NCBI GenBank assembly: GCA_025463285.1
Contig: JAOBWI010000003.1
Location: 66,720 to 130,719 of the forward strand
Source: Acidimicrobiaceae bacterium
Lineage (GTDB): Bacteria > Actinomycetota > Acidimicrobiia > Acidimicrobiales > RAAP-2
DNA: 64,000 nt
Direction: 5' to 3'
Part shown: in pieces, positions 1 through 9,847 of the stretch
Position numbering within the stretch: position 1 is the first letter of the stretch
Layout of the letters: each line of letters starts with the position of its first letter
Program-made: the position numbers and the translations under genes
The notes under the pieces: generated by a model
Database searches by the model: none
Seen by the model: only the letters and a program-made list of their open reading frames with translations
What the model was told of the DNA's origin: nothing

Positions 1-1
1 T

Positions 2-232
2 GGGCTGCGGCCCGTATTGGATCTTCGCGGCACGACCGACGCCAACGGTCGAGCGCTCGAAGCGACGGAGGTGGCCATCGCCGACGAACTGGCGGGGGCG
101 GCGAACCTCGTCTTGCACAAAGCCGCGGCCACTCCCTTCGCTCTGGCACGAGGACTCGACGAGTCCTTCTTTGGCGACGGCTCGGTGAGCGACACTATCG
201 TGCGTTCGAGGAACGACGACCTCTTTCGCTGA
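2..232 (+). CDS. cofE: Coenzyme F420-0:L-glutamate ligase, C-terminal fragment
   Basis: The reading frame is open from base 2, so this is the 3' part of a gene cut by the window edge; the TTG listed in the ORF track is internal. The peptide runs 'GLRPVLDLRGTTDANGR', then 'VAIADELAGAANLVLHKAA', then 'FALARGL', the order seen near the end of CofE/FbiB gamma-glutamyl ligases, which add glutamate to F420-0. F420 use is supported by the LLM-class oxidoreductase near 61 kb. The stop codon abuts the stop of the convergent nucleotidyltransferase gene. Identification rests on about 76 residues. Confidence 0.72.
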   Translation, partial: GLRPVLDLRGTTDANGRALEATEVAIADELAGAANLVLHKAAATPFALARGLDESFFGDGSVSDTIVRSRNDDLFR

Positions 233-1264
233 TCAGACTCCGCCGAGTCGCACGTCACCCGAGAGACGCGAATTGGCCGCGACGTGCTCTTTGGCTCCGA
301 CCACGCAGGTGGGGCCGAGCACGGAACTCGCGCCAATCACCGCTTCGGGACCGATGATCGACGAACGGATCTCACAGCCACTCTGGACGACGGCACCCGG
401 GAGCAAGACGGAGTCCTCAATCACGACGTTGGCCCCGACGACGCACTCCTTGTCGACCACCGCGTTGTTCAGGGTGGACGTTGAATCGATCGTGGACGAC
501 GCGTCGCGCCACGATCCATCGACGATCCCGTGAAAGCTGTGCTGGGTGTTGTAGCCCTTTAAGACGTCCACGTTGGCCTGGAGATAGTGCTGCGGGGTAC
601 CCGTATCCAGCCAGTACGACTCGTCACTCAGCGCGAAGAGCTCTCTCGCCTCCGCCAACTGAGGAAACGTCTCTCGTTCCACGCTGACGCGACCGACGGC
701 CGCGATGCGATCGAGCGCTCGTGGCTCGAAGACGTAGGTGCCCGCGTTGATCTGATTCGTGGGCGCCTCGCCGGGCGGTGGCTTCTCCACGAAGGCCAGC
801 ACGCGCCCGTCAAGCGCCGTCGGCACTACACCGAAGTGCGAAGGGTCCTCGACTGGATGCAGGGCGATCGTTGCTTCACCACCGTGGGAGCGGTGAAACT
901 CCAGCAGTTTGGTGACGTCGAGACTGGTAACGACGTCACCGTTGACGACCAGAAAGGTCTCGTCAACGTCGGCCTCTCCCGCGGCGAAGCGAATGGCCCC
1001 GGCGGTGTCGAGAGGTTCCGGCTCCACGGCGTAGGTCACGCGCACCCCCGAGATGACGTTGGCGGGATAGGCCTCGGTAAATCGATCGGGCAGGTAACCG
1101 AGCGAGAGGACGGCGTCGGTGACGCCGTGACGACCGAGCCCTTCTAAGACGCACTCGATCATGGGCACCCCGACGAGCGGCAACATCTGCTTGGGCGTCT
1201 CGTAAGTCAGTGGCCGAAGGCGCGTTCCCATGCCGCCCACCAGAATGACCGCCTGCAACCTCAC
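233..1264 (-). CDS. NDP-sugar nucleotidyltransferase (mannose-1-phosphate guanylyltransferase-like)
   Basis: The 343-residue protein starts with 'QAVILVGGMGTRLRPLT' and 'PKQMLPL', the nucleotide-binding signature of sugar-phosphate nucleotidylyltransferases, followed by 'VVNGDVV' (metal-binding Asp) and 'EKPP'. Residues after about 240 look like a left-handed beta-helix with hexapeptides. Length and two-domain plan fit GDP-mannose pyrophosphorylases of the ManC/GMPP type, which make NDP-sugars for glycans; the exact sugar and nucleotide are not readable. Its GTG start overlaps the stop of the upstream membrane-protein gene by 4 bp (GTGA), so the two are probably translated together. Confidence 0.85.
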   Translation of the reverse strand: MRLQAVILVGGMGTRLRPLTYETPKQMLPLVGVPMIECVLEGLGRHGVTDAVLSLGYLPDRFTEAYPANVISGVRVTYAVEPEPLDTAGAIRFAAGEADVDETFLVVNGDVVTSLDVTKLLEFHRSHGGEATIALHPVEDPSHFGVVPTALDGRVLAFVEKPPPGEAPTNQINAGTYVFEPRALDRIAAVGRVSVERETFPQLAEARELFALSDESYWLDTGTPQHYLQANVDVLKGYNTQHSFHGIVDGSWRDASSTIDSTSTLNNAVVDKECVVGANVVIEDSVLLPGAVVQSGCEIRSSIIGPEAVIGASSVLGPTCVVGAKEHVAANSRLSGDVRLGGV

Positions 1265-2067
1265 CTTTTCGTGGTGGTGGTTGTACCCGCGGTGGTGGTG
1301 GTCGTGGTCGGTGTGTTGCCCGGGCCGGCGGTCGTCGTGGTGGAAGGAAGCGTGGTCGTCGTGGTGGTGGTCGGCGTCACGGTGTCATAGACCATCTCGT
1401 TGTCGGTCGTCTTGCTGGGCGGCGTCGGGACGACGCCGGTCGGTTCGAAGGCCAACGTGATCCGAAGTTCTTTCGAGAACTTGATCTTCGCCGGGTTGGT
1501 CGTAATGGTCGGCGTCTTTTGCGCGAAGGAAGTCCAGTAGGCGTACTCGACCTTGCCGGTCTTGCCGGCGTCCGGCGTGCCGCTCGCGCAGGTGCTGCCG
1601 TTCTTGTAGGTCGTCGTGGGATTGGCCAGGCCCTTGGAGGTGGGAACGGCGAGTTCCTTGCTACTCACGATGAGACCCTGATACTCGCTGGCGAAAGTCT
1701 TCAAGGTGGCGTGGGTGCCAGCGTCAAAGGACGCTACGGGGGTGAGTCGCACCACGTCGTTCGGCCCGACCACGAAGCCCAGTTTGGAGGAGGTATCGGG
1801 GGTCAGATTGGGCAGCGTCTTGCCACAGGCCTGAATCGAGAGACCCGCGAAGAGCGTCGAACCTATCTTGGGCGCCACGGCGGCGGCCGTGAGTTTTTTT
1901 ACAGGATTCTGGTACTCGTAGCGCGAGTACACCGTGGCCGCCAGCCCCAAAATGACGATGACGGCCAGGATTCCGTAGTAGTTGGCGGGACGGGCCTTTC
2001 GGTACGTCTTGCCACCGCCCGCGGCTCCAACTCTACTTACCCATTTTCCTGAGTTGCTCTTAGCCAC
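1261..2067 (-). CDS. Membrane-anchored Thr-rich protein of unknown function
   Basis: 268 residues from a GTG start. A short basic N-terminus ('GGGKTYRKARP') precedes one hydrophobic segment at about residues 28-46, so the rest is probably extracytoplasmic. The middle domain contains two Cys (around 'IQACGKTLPN' and 'GSTCASGTPDAG'), which could form a disulfide. The last 50 residues are a Thr/Pro/Gly low-complexity tail ('TPTTTTTTTLPSTTTT'), probably a flexible or cell-wall-spanning region. I do not recognise a characterised family. Coupling to a sugar nucleotidyltransferase gene suggests an envelope role, but this is inference. Confidence 0.75.
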   Translation of the reverse strand: MAKSNSGKWVSRVGAAGGGKTYRKARPANYYGILAVIVILGLAATVYSRYEYQNPVKKLTAAAVAPKIGSTLFAGLSIQACGKTLPNLTPDTSSKLGFVVGPNDVVRLTPVASFDAGTHATLKTFASEYQGLIVSSKELAVPTSKGLANPTTTYKNGSTCASGTPDAGKTGKVEYAYWTSFAQKTPTITTNPAKIKFSKELRITLAFEPTGVVPTPPSKTTDNEMVYDTVTPTTTTTTTLPSTTTTAGPGNTPTTTTTTAGTTTTTKR

Positions 2068-2107
2068 CCTGAAACGTTACTAAATATCGTGAAGGACTCC
2101 GACTGCG

Positions 2108-2181
2108 TAGGGGCGAAGGGACTCGAACCCTCACTGGAGGCGGTTTAAGCGCCCTGCCTCTGCCAATTGGGCTACGCCCCC
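2108..2181 (-). tRNA. tRNA-Leu(UAA) by anticodon, class I shape
   Basis: The reverse complement folds as acceptor GGGGGCG/CGCCCCT, a D-arm with GCC/GGC and an 'AATTGGCA' loop, anticodon arm GGGCG-CTTAAAC-CGCCT, a five-base variable loop CCAGT, T-arm GAGGG-TTCGAGT-CCCTT, and discriminator A. The anticodon reads UAA (Leu). CCA is not encoded. Bacterial tRNA-Leu normally has a long variable arm; this one does not, so amino-acid identity rests on the anticodon and A73 only. TTA codons are used in neighbouring genes. Confidence 0.85.
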
Positions 2182-2271
2182 TCGCAGAAGAGTCGCGACG
2201 TAACGCTAACCCAAAGATAGGAATTGCGTAAGCGGCCTCATTTGAAAGACCTCAATAACTAGGCTGGTTTC

Positions 2272-3441
2272 ATGTTGCGCGTGCGTGGTCGGGGCACGAC
2301 ACGAACGACCCCCCTCTTGTTGTTGGCGGCAATCAGCGTCGTATGGCTGATCGTCCCGACGACGGCGGGCGCCGGGTCGATCGCCCAGACCAAGAAGGCC
2401 ATCGAAGACCTCTCGGCCGCTCTCTCGCGCCAAGAAGCGCGCAGCGAAATCTCCTCCAACGAGTACGACCAGGACCAAGCCAACCTGGCCGCGATCAACA
2501 GCAACATCACCAATTTGCAAGGCCAAGAGGCGGCGAAGCGCGCGGCGATCGTGGTGACCGCGAAGAAGCTTGAGGTCGACGTCGTGCGAGCCTTCGTGTT
2601 CGGCAGTGCCCAAGCTCAGCTAATCCAACTGTTCAATCAGAACGTGACCAAGAGCGACCAGAGCGGCGTCTATCAACAGCTAGTCATAGGCAACTTGAAC
2701 CAACTCAAGGACAGGTACCAACGAGAGAAGACCTCCCTCGACACGACGATCGCGAAGGTCGCGGCACAACGCTCCAGGGCACGACACGCCACCGACGAGA
2801 TGAAGGCGCTGTTGGAGTCGAACATCCAACTGCAAGACCAGACGCAGGCCACCTTGGCCACGGTCACCGCCAGGTACAAGAGTGAGATCATTATCTACGA
2901 AATCGGTGCCGGCGTCGCCGCCGCACGCAGCCACAACACCACCGGCGAAGATCAAGCCATCTCGGCCGCGTCAGCCGTGGGCGGCCAGGACGCGGCGAAC
3001 CAGGTCATCGAAGCGGAGCAACAAGCCGTTGCCACCCCGACGATCGCCGAAGTGGCGGGCACCGCCCAAGGGCTCGCAGCTGTAAAGTACGCCGAATCCC
3101 AGATAGGGGTGCCCTACGTCTGGGGCGGCGAGACGCCCGGCGTGGGCTTCGACTGCTCCGGCCTGGTGCAGTGGGCCTGGAGCAAGGCTGGCATCTCCAT
3201 TCCCCGTACCACCGAATCTCAGTACCCGGACATGGTGCACGTGCTTCTTACGCAGTTACAGCCGGGCGATCTGTTGTATTACTACAACCTCGACGGTGAC
3301 CACCAAGTCGATCACGTGGTGATGTACGTGGGCTCGGGACCGTGGGGCGTCGATACCACCATTGCGGCCGCTCACACCGGTACCAACGTGGAGCTCGCGC
3401 CTCTCTTCACCGCTGGCCTCTACGGCGCCACGCACCCCTAG
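2272..3441 (+). CDS. Secreted NlpC/P60 peptidoglycan endopeptidase with N-terminal coiled coil
   Basis: 389 residues. A signal peptide with a Leu/Ala-rich core (about residues 12-34) is followed by a long coiled-coil region (about 36-210), a linker, and a C-terminal NlpC/P60 domain from about residue 270. The catalytic triad is visible: Cys295 in 'FDCSGLVQWAW', His348 in 'VDHVVMYVG', and His368 in 'AAAHTG'. The layout matches RipA/PcsB-like cell-separation hydrolases that cut peptide stems, with the coiled coil likely acting as an FtsEX-type regulatory arm. The downstream glycosyltransferase starts 5 bases after the stop. Confidence 0.9.
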   Translation: MLRVRGRGTTRTTPLLLLAAISVVWLIVPTTAGAGSIAQTKKAIEDLSAALSRQEARSEISSNEYDQDQANLAAINSNITNLQGQEAAKRAAIVVTAKKLEVDVVRAFVFGSAQAQLIQLFNQNVTKSDQSGVYQQLVIGNLNQLKDRYQREKTSLDTTIAKVAAQRSRARHATDEMKALLESNIQLQDQTQATLATVTARYKSEIIIYEIGAGVAAARSHNTTGEDQAISAASAVGGQDAANQVIEAEQQAVATPTIAEVAGTAQGLAAVKYAESQIGVPYVWGGETPGVGFDCSGLVQWAWSKAGISIPRTTESQYPDMVHVLLTQLQPGDLLYYYNLDGDHQVDHVVMYVGSGPWGVDTTIAAAHTGTNVELAPLFTAGLYGATHP

Positions 3442-3446
3442 GTCGC

Positions 3447-4379
3447 GTGAGCGTCGAACTCTCCCTCGTCATTCCGGCCTACAACGAAGCCGATCGGCTC
3501 GCCGCCGGCTTTGACCGCCTCCGACCCTTTCTCGACACCGTCGACGCCGACACTCTCGAAGTCATCGTGGTCGACGACGGCTCCAGTGACGACACCATGC
3601 ACCGGGCGCACGAGGTGTACGGACACTTGGAGAACGCCCGCTTCGTCCAACAGCCCGAAAACCTGGGCAAGGGCGCGGCGCTTCGTCTGGGCATCGGCCT
3701 GGCGACGGGGACGAACGTCGTCACCATTGACGCCGACATGGCCATCGACCCGCGCCAGCTCCCTCTCTTTATGACGTCGCTACGCGACAGCGCGCTCGTG
3801 CCGGGATCTCGGGCGATTAAGGGGCACATCAACTACGACTCGAGGCTTCGCACGTTCTTCGGCGAGGGGTTCAACTACTTGGTGCGTCTCTATACGAGGA
3901 CGAGCTTGCGCGACACGCAGTGCGGGTGCAAGGGGTTTCAACTGGGAGAGGCGCGCCTCTTGGCCCTCTTATCGTTCATTGACGGTTTCGCCTTCGACGT
4001 GGAGGTGCTCTACCTGGCCAACCAACTCGGTCTCAGTGTTCGCCCCCTCCTCGTGACGTGGGAGGACGTCGAAGGCTCGTCGGTGCGTCCCGGTCGCGAC
4101 GCTCTGGCCATGTTTCTCGACATGAGGACCGTGCGATCACGACGCTACAAGAACCCCGTCGTCGAGCTGGCGACGGACACGGAGGCGAAGGACGTCGCGT
4201 GGGTGGCGACCGAGGCCCGACTCCACGGACTGGTGCTCGCGCACAGCGAGGCGAATACCTTGTTGGTCCTAGGACGCAATGACGCGCTCGGTGGACTCGG
4301 CGTCGCCGCCCGCCTCAAGGGTTCGCTGCGAACCACCACTATCGGCGAGCTTAAGGGTCGGCGATTTGAGGCGCTCTAG
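3447..4379 (+). CDS. Family 2 glycosyltransferase (dolichyl/polyprenyl-phosphate hexose synthase-like)
   Basis: The track ORF starts in the middle of the NlpC/P60 gene; GTG 3447 is preferred because 'VELSLVIPAYNEADRL', the canonical GT-A start, follows at once, giving 310 residues. Visible motifs are 'VVDDGSSDDTM', 'NLGKGAALRLG', 'IDADMAIDP' (DxD equivalent) and 'DTQCGCKGF', the pattern of polyprenyl-phosphate glucose/mannose synthases. No membrane helices are evident. A C-terminal extension of about 80 residues beyond the usual GT2 core has no recognised motif. Likely substrate is an NDP-hexose plus polyprenyl phosphate; the sugar is unknown. Confidence 0.85.
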   Translation: MSVELSLVIPAYNEADRLAAGFDRLRPFLDTVDADTLEVIVVDDGSSDDTMHRAHEVYGHLENARFVQQPENLGKGAALRLGIGLATGTNVVTIDADMAIDPRQLPLFMTSLRDSALVPGSRAIKGHINYDSRLRTFFGEGFNYLVRLYTRTSLRDTQCGCKGFQLGEARLLALLSFIDGFAFDVEVLYLANQLGLSVRPLLVTWEDVEGSSVRPGRDALAMFLDMRTVRSRRYKNPVVELATDTEAKDVAWVATEARLHGLVLAHSEANTLLVLGRNDALGGLGVAARLKGSLRTTTIGELKGRRFEAL

Positions 4380-4458
4380 AGCTCGAGGCTCGGTCGCGAG
4401 CTCACCAGTCAGTGGCTCGGCGAATAGCCTCCCACGTAGCGGAGACTTTCCCCTCCTA

Positions 4459-5088
4459 TTAGTTGAGGCGAGGAAGGAGCCAGTTGGACACCAGTTCGGG
4501 GGCACGGTCGCCCCACTCCTCGGCGGTGATGGCGTAGCGAGCGTGGTCCTCCCAGGCGCCGTCAATCTCCAGGTATCGTTCAGAGATTCCTTCGAAACGA
4601 ATACCGAGCTTCTCCACGACACGTCGCGAGGGCGCGTTGCGCGGAATGATGTTGATCTCGACACGATGAAGTCGCAGTGACTCAAAGGCGTACTGCAACA
4701 TCGTGACGACGGCTTCGGGCATGAGTCCCTGACCGGCGACCGCTTCGTCGATCCAGTACCCGATGTAGGCCGACTGGAGTGGTCCGCGCTGAATGGAGGA
4801 GAGGGTGATCTCCCCCACGAAGCGGCCCTCTAAGAAGATACCGAAGCCAAAACCGGTGCCGATCTGGCGCTCTCGTTCGCGAATGGCGCAACGGCTGACG
4901 AAACTGCGATGGTCTTCGGCCAGGTGCGAGGCGTGGGCCGAGCGAGGCTCCCATTTGAGGAGCCAGTCACGGCAGCGGGTACGCACTTCGTACCAGGCCT
5001 CGTAGTCGTGTTCGTTCATCGTGCGCAACACCAGACGTCGCCCGTGCAGAGAGATGGGCGAATAGATAGCGCTGCGCGTCGTCACCAT
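4459..5088 (-). CDS. GNAT N-acetyltransferase, RimJ/RimL type
   Basis: 209 residues with the GNAT core: 'GRRLVLRTM' at the start, 'FGIFLEGRFVGEITL' strands, 'YIGYWIDEAVAGQGLMPEAV' containing the acetyl-CoA pyrophosphate-binding loop (QGLMPEA), and 'VEINIIPRNAPSRRVVEKLGIRFEG' typical of RimJ/RimL, which acetylate protein N-termini. The gene is last in the minus-strand eno-ftsB-ppx block but is separated from ppx by the miniature insertion element, which may alter its transcription. The 79 bases between its stop and the GT2 gene show no clear terminator. Confidence 0.85.
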   Translation of the reverse strand: MVTTRSAIYSPISLHGRRLVLRTMNEHDYEAWYEVRTRCRDWLLKWEPRSAHASHLAEDHRSFVSRCAIRERERQIGTGFGFGIFLEGRFVGEITLSSIQRGPLQSAYIGYWIDEAVAGQGLMPEAVVTMLQYAFESLRLHRVEINIIPRNAPSRRVVEKLGIRFEGISERYLEIDGAWEDHARYAITAEEWGDRAPELVSNWLLPRLN

Positions 5089-5141
5089 GAGGGTCGTCCC
5101 ACCACTACATCGTTACAGGTTGCCGCCAACGGCGCAATCAA

Positions 5142-5302
5142 GGGTAGTGGGTCAGTTTGACTCGACTCGGAAATCTTACGCATGGCCCGCGACTACAGCG
5201 ACCGTTGAGAGGAGTGACTCGTTGTCGCACCTATCGCTATCGCCTGCACCCGACCGTCAAACAGGCTCGCGCGCTCAGAGGGTCGAAACTGACCCACTAC
5301 CC
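5142..5302 (+). mobile_element. 161-bp miniature insertion element with 17-bp terminal inverted repeats
   Basis: The ends are perfect inverted repeats: GGGTAGTGGGTCAGTTT (5142-5158) and AAACTGACCCACTACCC (5286-5302). The element is flanked by a direct repeat AATCAA at 5136-5141 and 5303-5308, a credible 6-bp target duplication. The right copy carries the TCA that is the ppx stop codon, so the insertion lies exactly at the end of ppx and leaves it intact. Inside, a ribosome-binding site and GTG begin a short TnpB-like peptide, so the element looks like an internally deleted derivative of a larger insertion sequence. Orientation is given by that peptide. Confidence 0.8.
5214..5285 (+). pseudogene. 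Remnant of a TnpB/OrfB-like transposase N-terminus
   Basis: A GTG preceded by GAGAGGA begins 'VTRCRTYRYRLHPTVKQARALRGSK'. This resembles the N-terminal helix-turn-helix of IS605/IS607-type OrfB (TnpB) proteins, which typically start 'YKYRLYPT..Q...L'. After about 24 residues the frame runs into the right terminal repeat, so the coding part is lost. Only a short match supports this; the parent element could be another family. Confidence 0.45.
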
Positions 5303-5304
5303 AA

Positions 5305-6228
5305 TCAAGCCAGGAGTAGCGACGAGACAATCCCGTCCAGGATGTCGCTTTCAGAACTCAGCAGCTGATCGACGTCAAATCGATCCATGACGGCATCGAG
5401 GATGTAGAGCCCCGCGGTCAGTACGTCCTCGCGGCCCACCACCATGCCGGGGTGAGCGAGCCGCTCCTCGGGCGTCTCGCGCGCCAGACGATCGCGCCAG
5501 TCTTGGACGACCGCGCGACTGAGTAGCCGGTGGTGCACGACGTCGCGGTCGTAGACGGCGAGACGCGCGTCCAGTTGGGCGAGCGTGGCGACGGTACCCG
5601 CGAGACCGATGAGACGGACGTGGCCGACCACCCGATCAAAGTCGGGCACCGCGAGAAAGGCGCGGTCCAGTTCGGCTCGGATCATGGAGCGCGCCGCTGA
5701 GTCGCCCTCGGGCGTCACCAGGCCTCGTCCCAGCGCTCGTTCACTTACTCGAACGCATCCCAGTTGCATCGAGAAGCTCTTCAACTCTCCTCGTACCTTG
5801 AGCGCGAGCTCGGTAGAACCACCTCCGACGTCGACGATCATGGTGGGAGTTCTCGACTCGTCAAGATCCCTCGTCGCGCCGGCGTAGGAGAAGGTGGCCT
5901 CCTCGCCGCCACTGAGAACCCTGGCCTCAAAGCCGACGACATCGCGCGCGCGCGACAGGAACGTCGCTCGGTTCGACGCGTCACGAACGGCGGACGTCGC
6001 CACGAGTAGACCCTTTTGCACGTCGAGATCGTCACACACCGCGCGGTATGTCGCCAACACCTCGAAGGTACGTTCCATCGCCTCGAGCGTCAACGTTCCC
6101 GACGCGTCCACCCCTTGGCTGAGTCGCGTGATGCGCATGTCGCGCTCCAGCGCTCGCCCCTCACCACTGGACACCAGTAGTCGCGTGGAGTTGCTGCCGC
6201 AGTCGATCGCGGCGACGGCGTTACTCAC
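5305..6228 (-). CDS. ppx: Exopolyphosphatase / pppGpp phosphohydrolase family protein
   Basis: 307 residues from a GTG start. 'AAIDCGSNSTRLLV' is the phosphate-1 loop of the Ppx/GppA ASKHA fold, followed by 'TSAVRDASN', 'VLSGGEEATFSYAG' and 'MIVDVGGGSTEL' (phosphate-2 loop). The length matches short actinobacterial Ppx proteins that lack the C-terminal HD domain. Likely activity is hydrolysis of polyphosphate or (p)ppGpp. It overlaps the DUF501 gene upstream by 8 bp. The stop codon lies within the target-site duplication of the miniature element. Confidence 0.9.
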   Translation of the reverse strand: MSNAVAAIDCGSNSTRLLVSSGEGRALERDMRITRLSQGVDASGTLTLEAMERTFEVLATYRAVCDDLDVQKGLLVATSAVRDASNRATFLSRARDVVGFEARVLSGGEEATFSYAGATRDLDESRTPTMIVDVGGGSTELALKVRGELKSFSMQLGCVRVSERALGRGLVTPEGDSAARSMIRAELDRAFLAVPDFDRVVGHVRLIGLAGTVATLAQLDARLAVYDRDVVHHRLLSRAVVQDWRDRLARETPEERLAHPGMVVGREDVLTAGLYILDAVMDRFDVDQLLSSESDILDGIVSSLLLA

Positions 6229-6699
6229 GAACGTTGATGATGAGTAGTTCCGGCACGTCGATCTCGTCGGCCACCAAGGCGCCCACCGGATCGAACCAGC
6301 CGGCGAGATAGTTGGCCAGATGCGCGTGCAAACACTTCACCCCCCGTCTGGTGCCCCCGACGCCGCCGTGGGCGTCCAGGGCCTCGTGTTGCACGGTGGC
6401 CTCTCGCCGACGTTGCGCGTACTCGTCGTGCGCTCGTTGCAGTTCCTCTTGGTCGACGAGATCCTCGAAGCGATGAACCCCGCCGTTACTTTCCAGCTGA
6501 CTGACGCGATGGTACAACTCGGCGTCGACGAGCCAGTACAGCGTGGGCATGGGCGTCGCGTCGCGCAGGTGCGGCTCGTTCTCGATCACCACCGGTTCTC
6601 CGCCTCGGCGCCGCACCACGACGGCGAAGCGGCCCGAGAGCGGACGCTTGAGCTGGGCTTCGACGATCGTCTGATCGTCGGGCGATGCGTCGCGAAAGG

Positions 6700-6703
<4 letters not shown>
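6221..6703 (-). CDS. DUF501 protein
   Basis: 160 residues from a TTG start that overlaps the ftsB-like stop (TTGA). Sequence includes 'LKRPLSGRFAVVVRRRGGEPVVIENEP', 'MPTLYWLVDAELYHRVSQLESNGGV' and 'GVKCLHAHLANYLAGW', which I recognise as DUF501. The conserved Cys and His residues in the last part ('VKCLHAH') could bind a metal. The family has no settled function and is typically found between a FtsB-like gene and ppx, as here, suggesting a link with envelope or polyphosphate metabolism. Confidence 0.85.
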
Positions 6704-8470
<1,767 letters not shown>

Positions 8471-9847
8471 CTACGGACGCTCTTCGGCCTTCGCCATCTC
8501 GTCACGTAGTTCGCGCGCACGCCCACGCAGCGCACCCTCGAGGTCGACGCCGGCGAGACTCGCCGCCGTGGCGAGCGAACTGACGGCGAGCGCCCACGCG
8601 CGCTGTGACTCGTCGCTTAACACTGTCTGGTCGGTCGCGGGGTCGAGAGAGAGAGCGCCTAGTGCTTCGATCGTCGCTTGGAGGGAGGCTTCCTTCGAAG
8701 TGACCGCCAGGTCAAGCGACGCGGCCCTGCGTAGCAACTTCGCGTACAGCGTCAACGCGGGCATCTGCCAGGCGACGCCGTCCAACACGCTGTGGCGACC
8801 CTTCTCTTCTCGCTTCAGCACTTCCCAACGCGAGGCGACGTCGTTCGCACTCTTCGCGGTCACGTCGCCAAAGACGTGAGGGTGGCGATAGATGAGTTTG
8901 TCGCGCAACGAGTCGGCGATTGAGGCGAAGTTGAAGCGTCCTTCCTCGTCACCCAGCTCCGCGTGCAGGACGACTTGAACGAGAACGTCACCGAGCTCTT
9001 CTTCGACGTGGCGAACTAGGGCGTCGTCGTCGTCGCGCGCGTCCATGGCCACGAAAGCTTCGAGCGCGTCGACGGTCTCGTAGGCCTCCTCGAGAAGGTG
9101 CTTGGTGAGCGAGGCGTGGGTCTGTTCTTGGTCCCAGGGACACTCCGCGCGAAGGCGACGGACCAGGTCGACGAGATCGGACATCGCGACGCCGGCGTCA
9201 CGAAACTCCTCCACCCACAGGCAGGTCAGATGATCGGCGCCCCTGAACGACGCGAGTTCGTCGGTTCGAAGACGAGTGATGACTTCGTCGTCGAGGCCGA
9301 GGTGATGAAGGACGCTCACGTGGCTCGTGGGGGGAAGGCGATCCGCCACGCTCGCGAGAATCTCGGGAGAGTACGTCTGGAGCACGAGCAGCGGACCGGG
9401 CCCGCGAAAGTGGTTGATGGAGTCCAGCGCGTCGACCACGCGAAGTCCCCCGGACATCGGATCTCGCCCGAGTGCGGCGCAGGCCAGGTCGATCACCGAG
9501 ACCGCCGGCTCGAGCAGCACCGTCACGTCGCCGCGTTCTAACAAAAGTTCGACGGTGCGCTCAGCGACAATCGGAGAGCCGGGCACGGCGTAGATGACCT
9601 CGGTGGGGGCGGCCTCTCTCGCCAGCGAGACCAGATCGTCGGTGATGGACTCGTAGAGTTCCTCAAACGACGCGGCGCTCTCATAGAGCTCGTCGTAGGA
9701 AGGAACGCCGGGGAACGCCGGGGCGCTCGGGTGCTGTCTCGTTCGCAGCCGAGCGACCGAGGCCTCGGTCAGAAGTCCGAATGTTCGTCGAGTGACGTGG
9801 TCGAGAGTCCCCGGTCCGAGTCCTACGACTCGTACAACGGGCTTCAC
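8471..9847 (-). CDS. mazG: MazG nucleoside triphosphate pyrophosphohydrolase with N-terminal tetrapyrrole-methylase-like domain
   Basis: 458 residues in two parts. Residues about 1-215 resemble the SAM-dependent tetrapyrrole methylase fold ('VVGLGPGTLDHVT', 'VIYAVPGSPIVAERTV'), as in YabN-type MazG proteins. Residues about 220 onward are MazG: 'LRAECPWDQEQTHASLTKHLLEEAYETVDAL', 'EEELGDVLVQVVLHAEL', with the EExxE and ExxD metal-binding motifs, then 'KLIYRHPHVFGD'. The enzyme probably clears non-canonical NTPs. The GTG start overlaps the upstream PPIase-like stop (GTGA). Confidence 0.92.
   Translation of the reverse strand: MKPVVRVVGLGPGTLDHVTRRTFGLLTEASVARLRTRQHPSAPAFPGVPSYDELYESAASFEELYESITDDLVSLAREAAPTEVIYAVPGSPIVAERTVELLLERGDVTVLLEPAVSVIDLACAALGRDPMSGGLRVVDALDSINHFRGPGPLLVLQTYSPEILASVADRLPPTSHVSVLHHLGLDDEVITRLRTDELASFRGADHLTCLWVEEFRDAGVAMSDLVDLVRRLRAECPWDQEQTHASLTKHLLEEAYETVDALEAFVAMDARDDDDALVRHVEEELGDVLVQVVLHAELGDEEGRFNFASIADSLRDKLIYRHPHVFGDVTAKSANDVASRWEVLKREEKGRHSVLDGVAWQMPALTLYAKLLRRAASLDLAVTSKEASLQATIEALGALSLDPATDQTVLSDESQRAWALAVSSLATAASLAGVDLEGALRGRARELRDEMAKAEERP

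Noticed and set aside
1261-1420. GGT/GTC-rich tract as a repeat array
   Set aside because: It encodes the Thr/Pro-rich tail of the membrane-anchored protein; irregular units, so simple low-complexity coding.
2182-2271. Possible c-di-AMP (ydaO) riboswitch before the NlpC/P60 gene
   Set aside because: Such riboswitches often precede actinobacterial cell-wall hydrolase genes, but the 90-bp gap is too short and shows no matching core.
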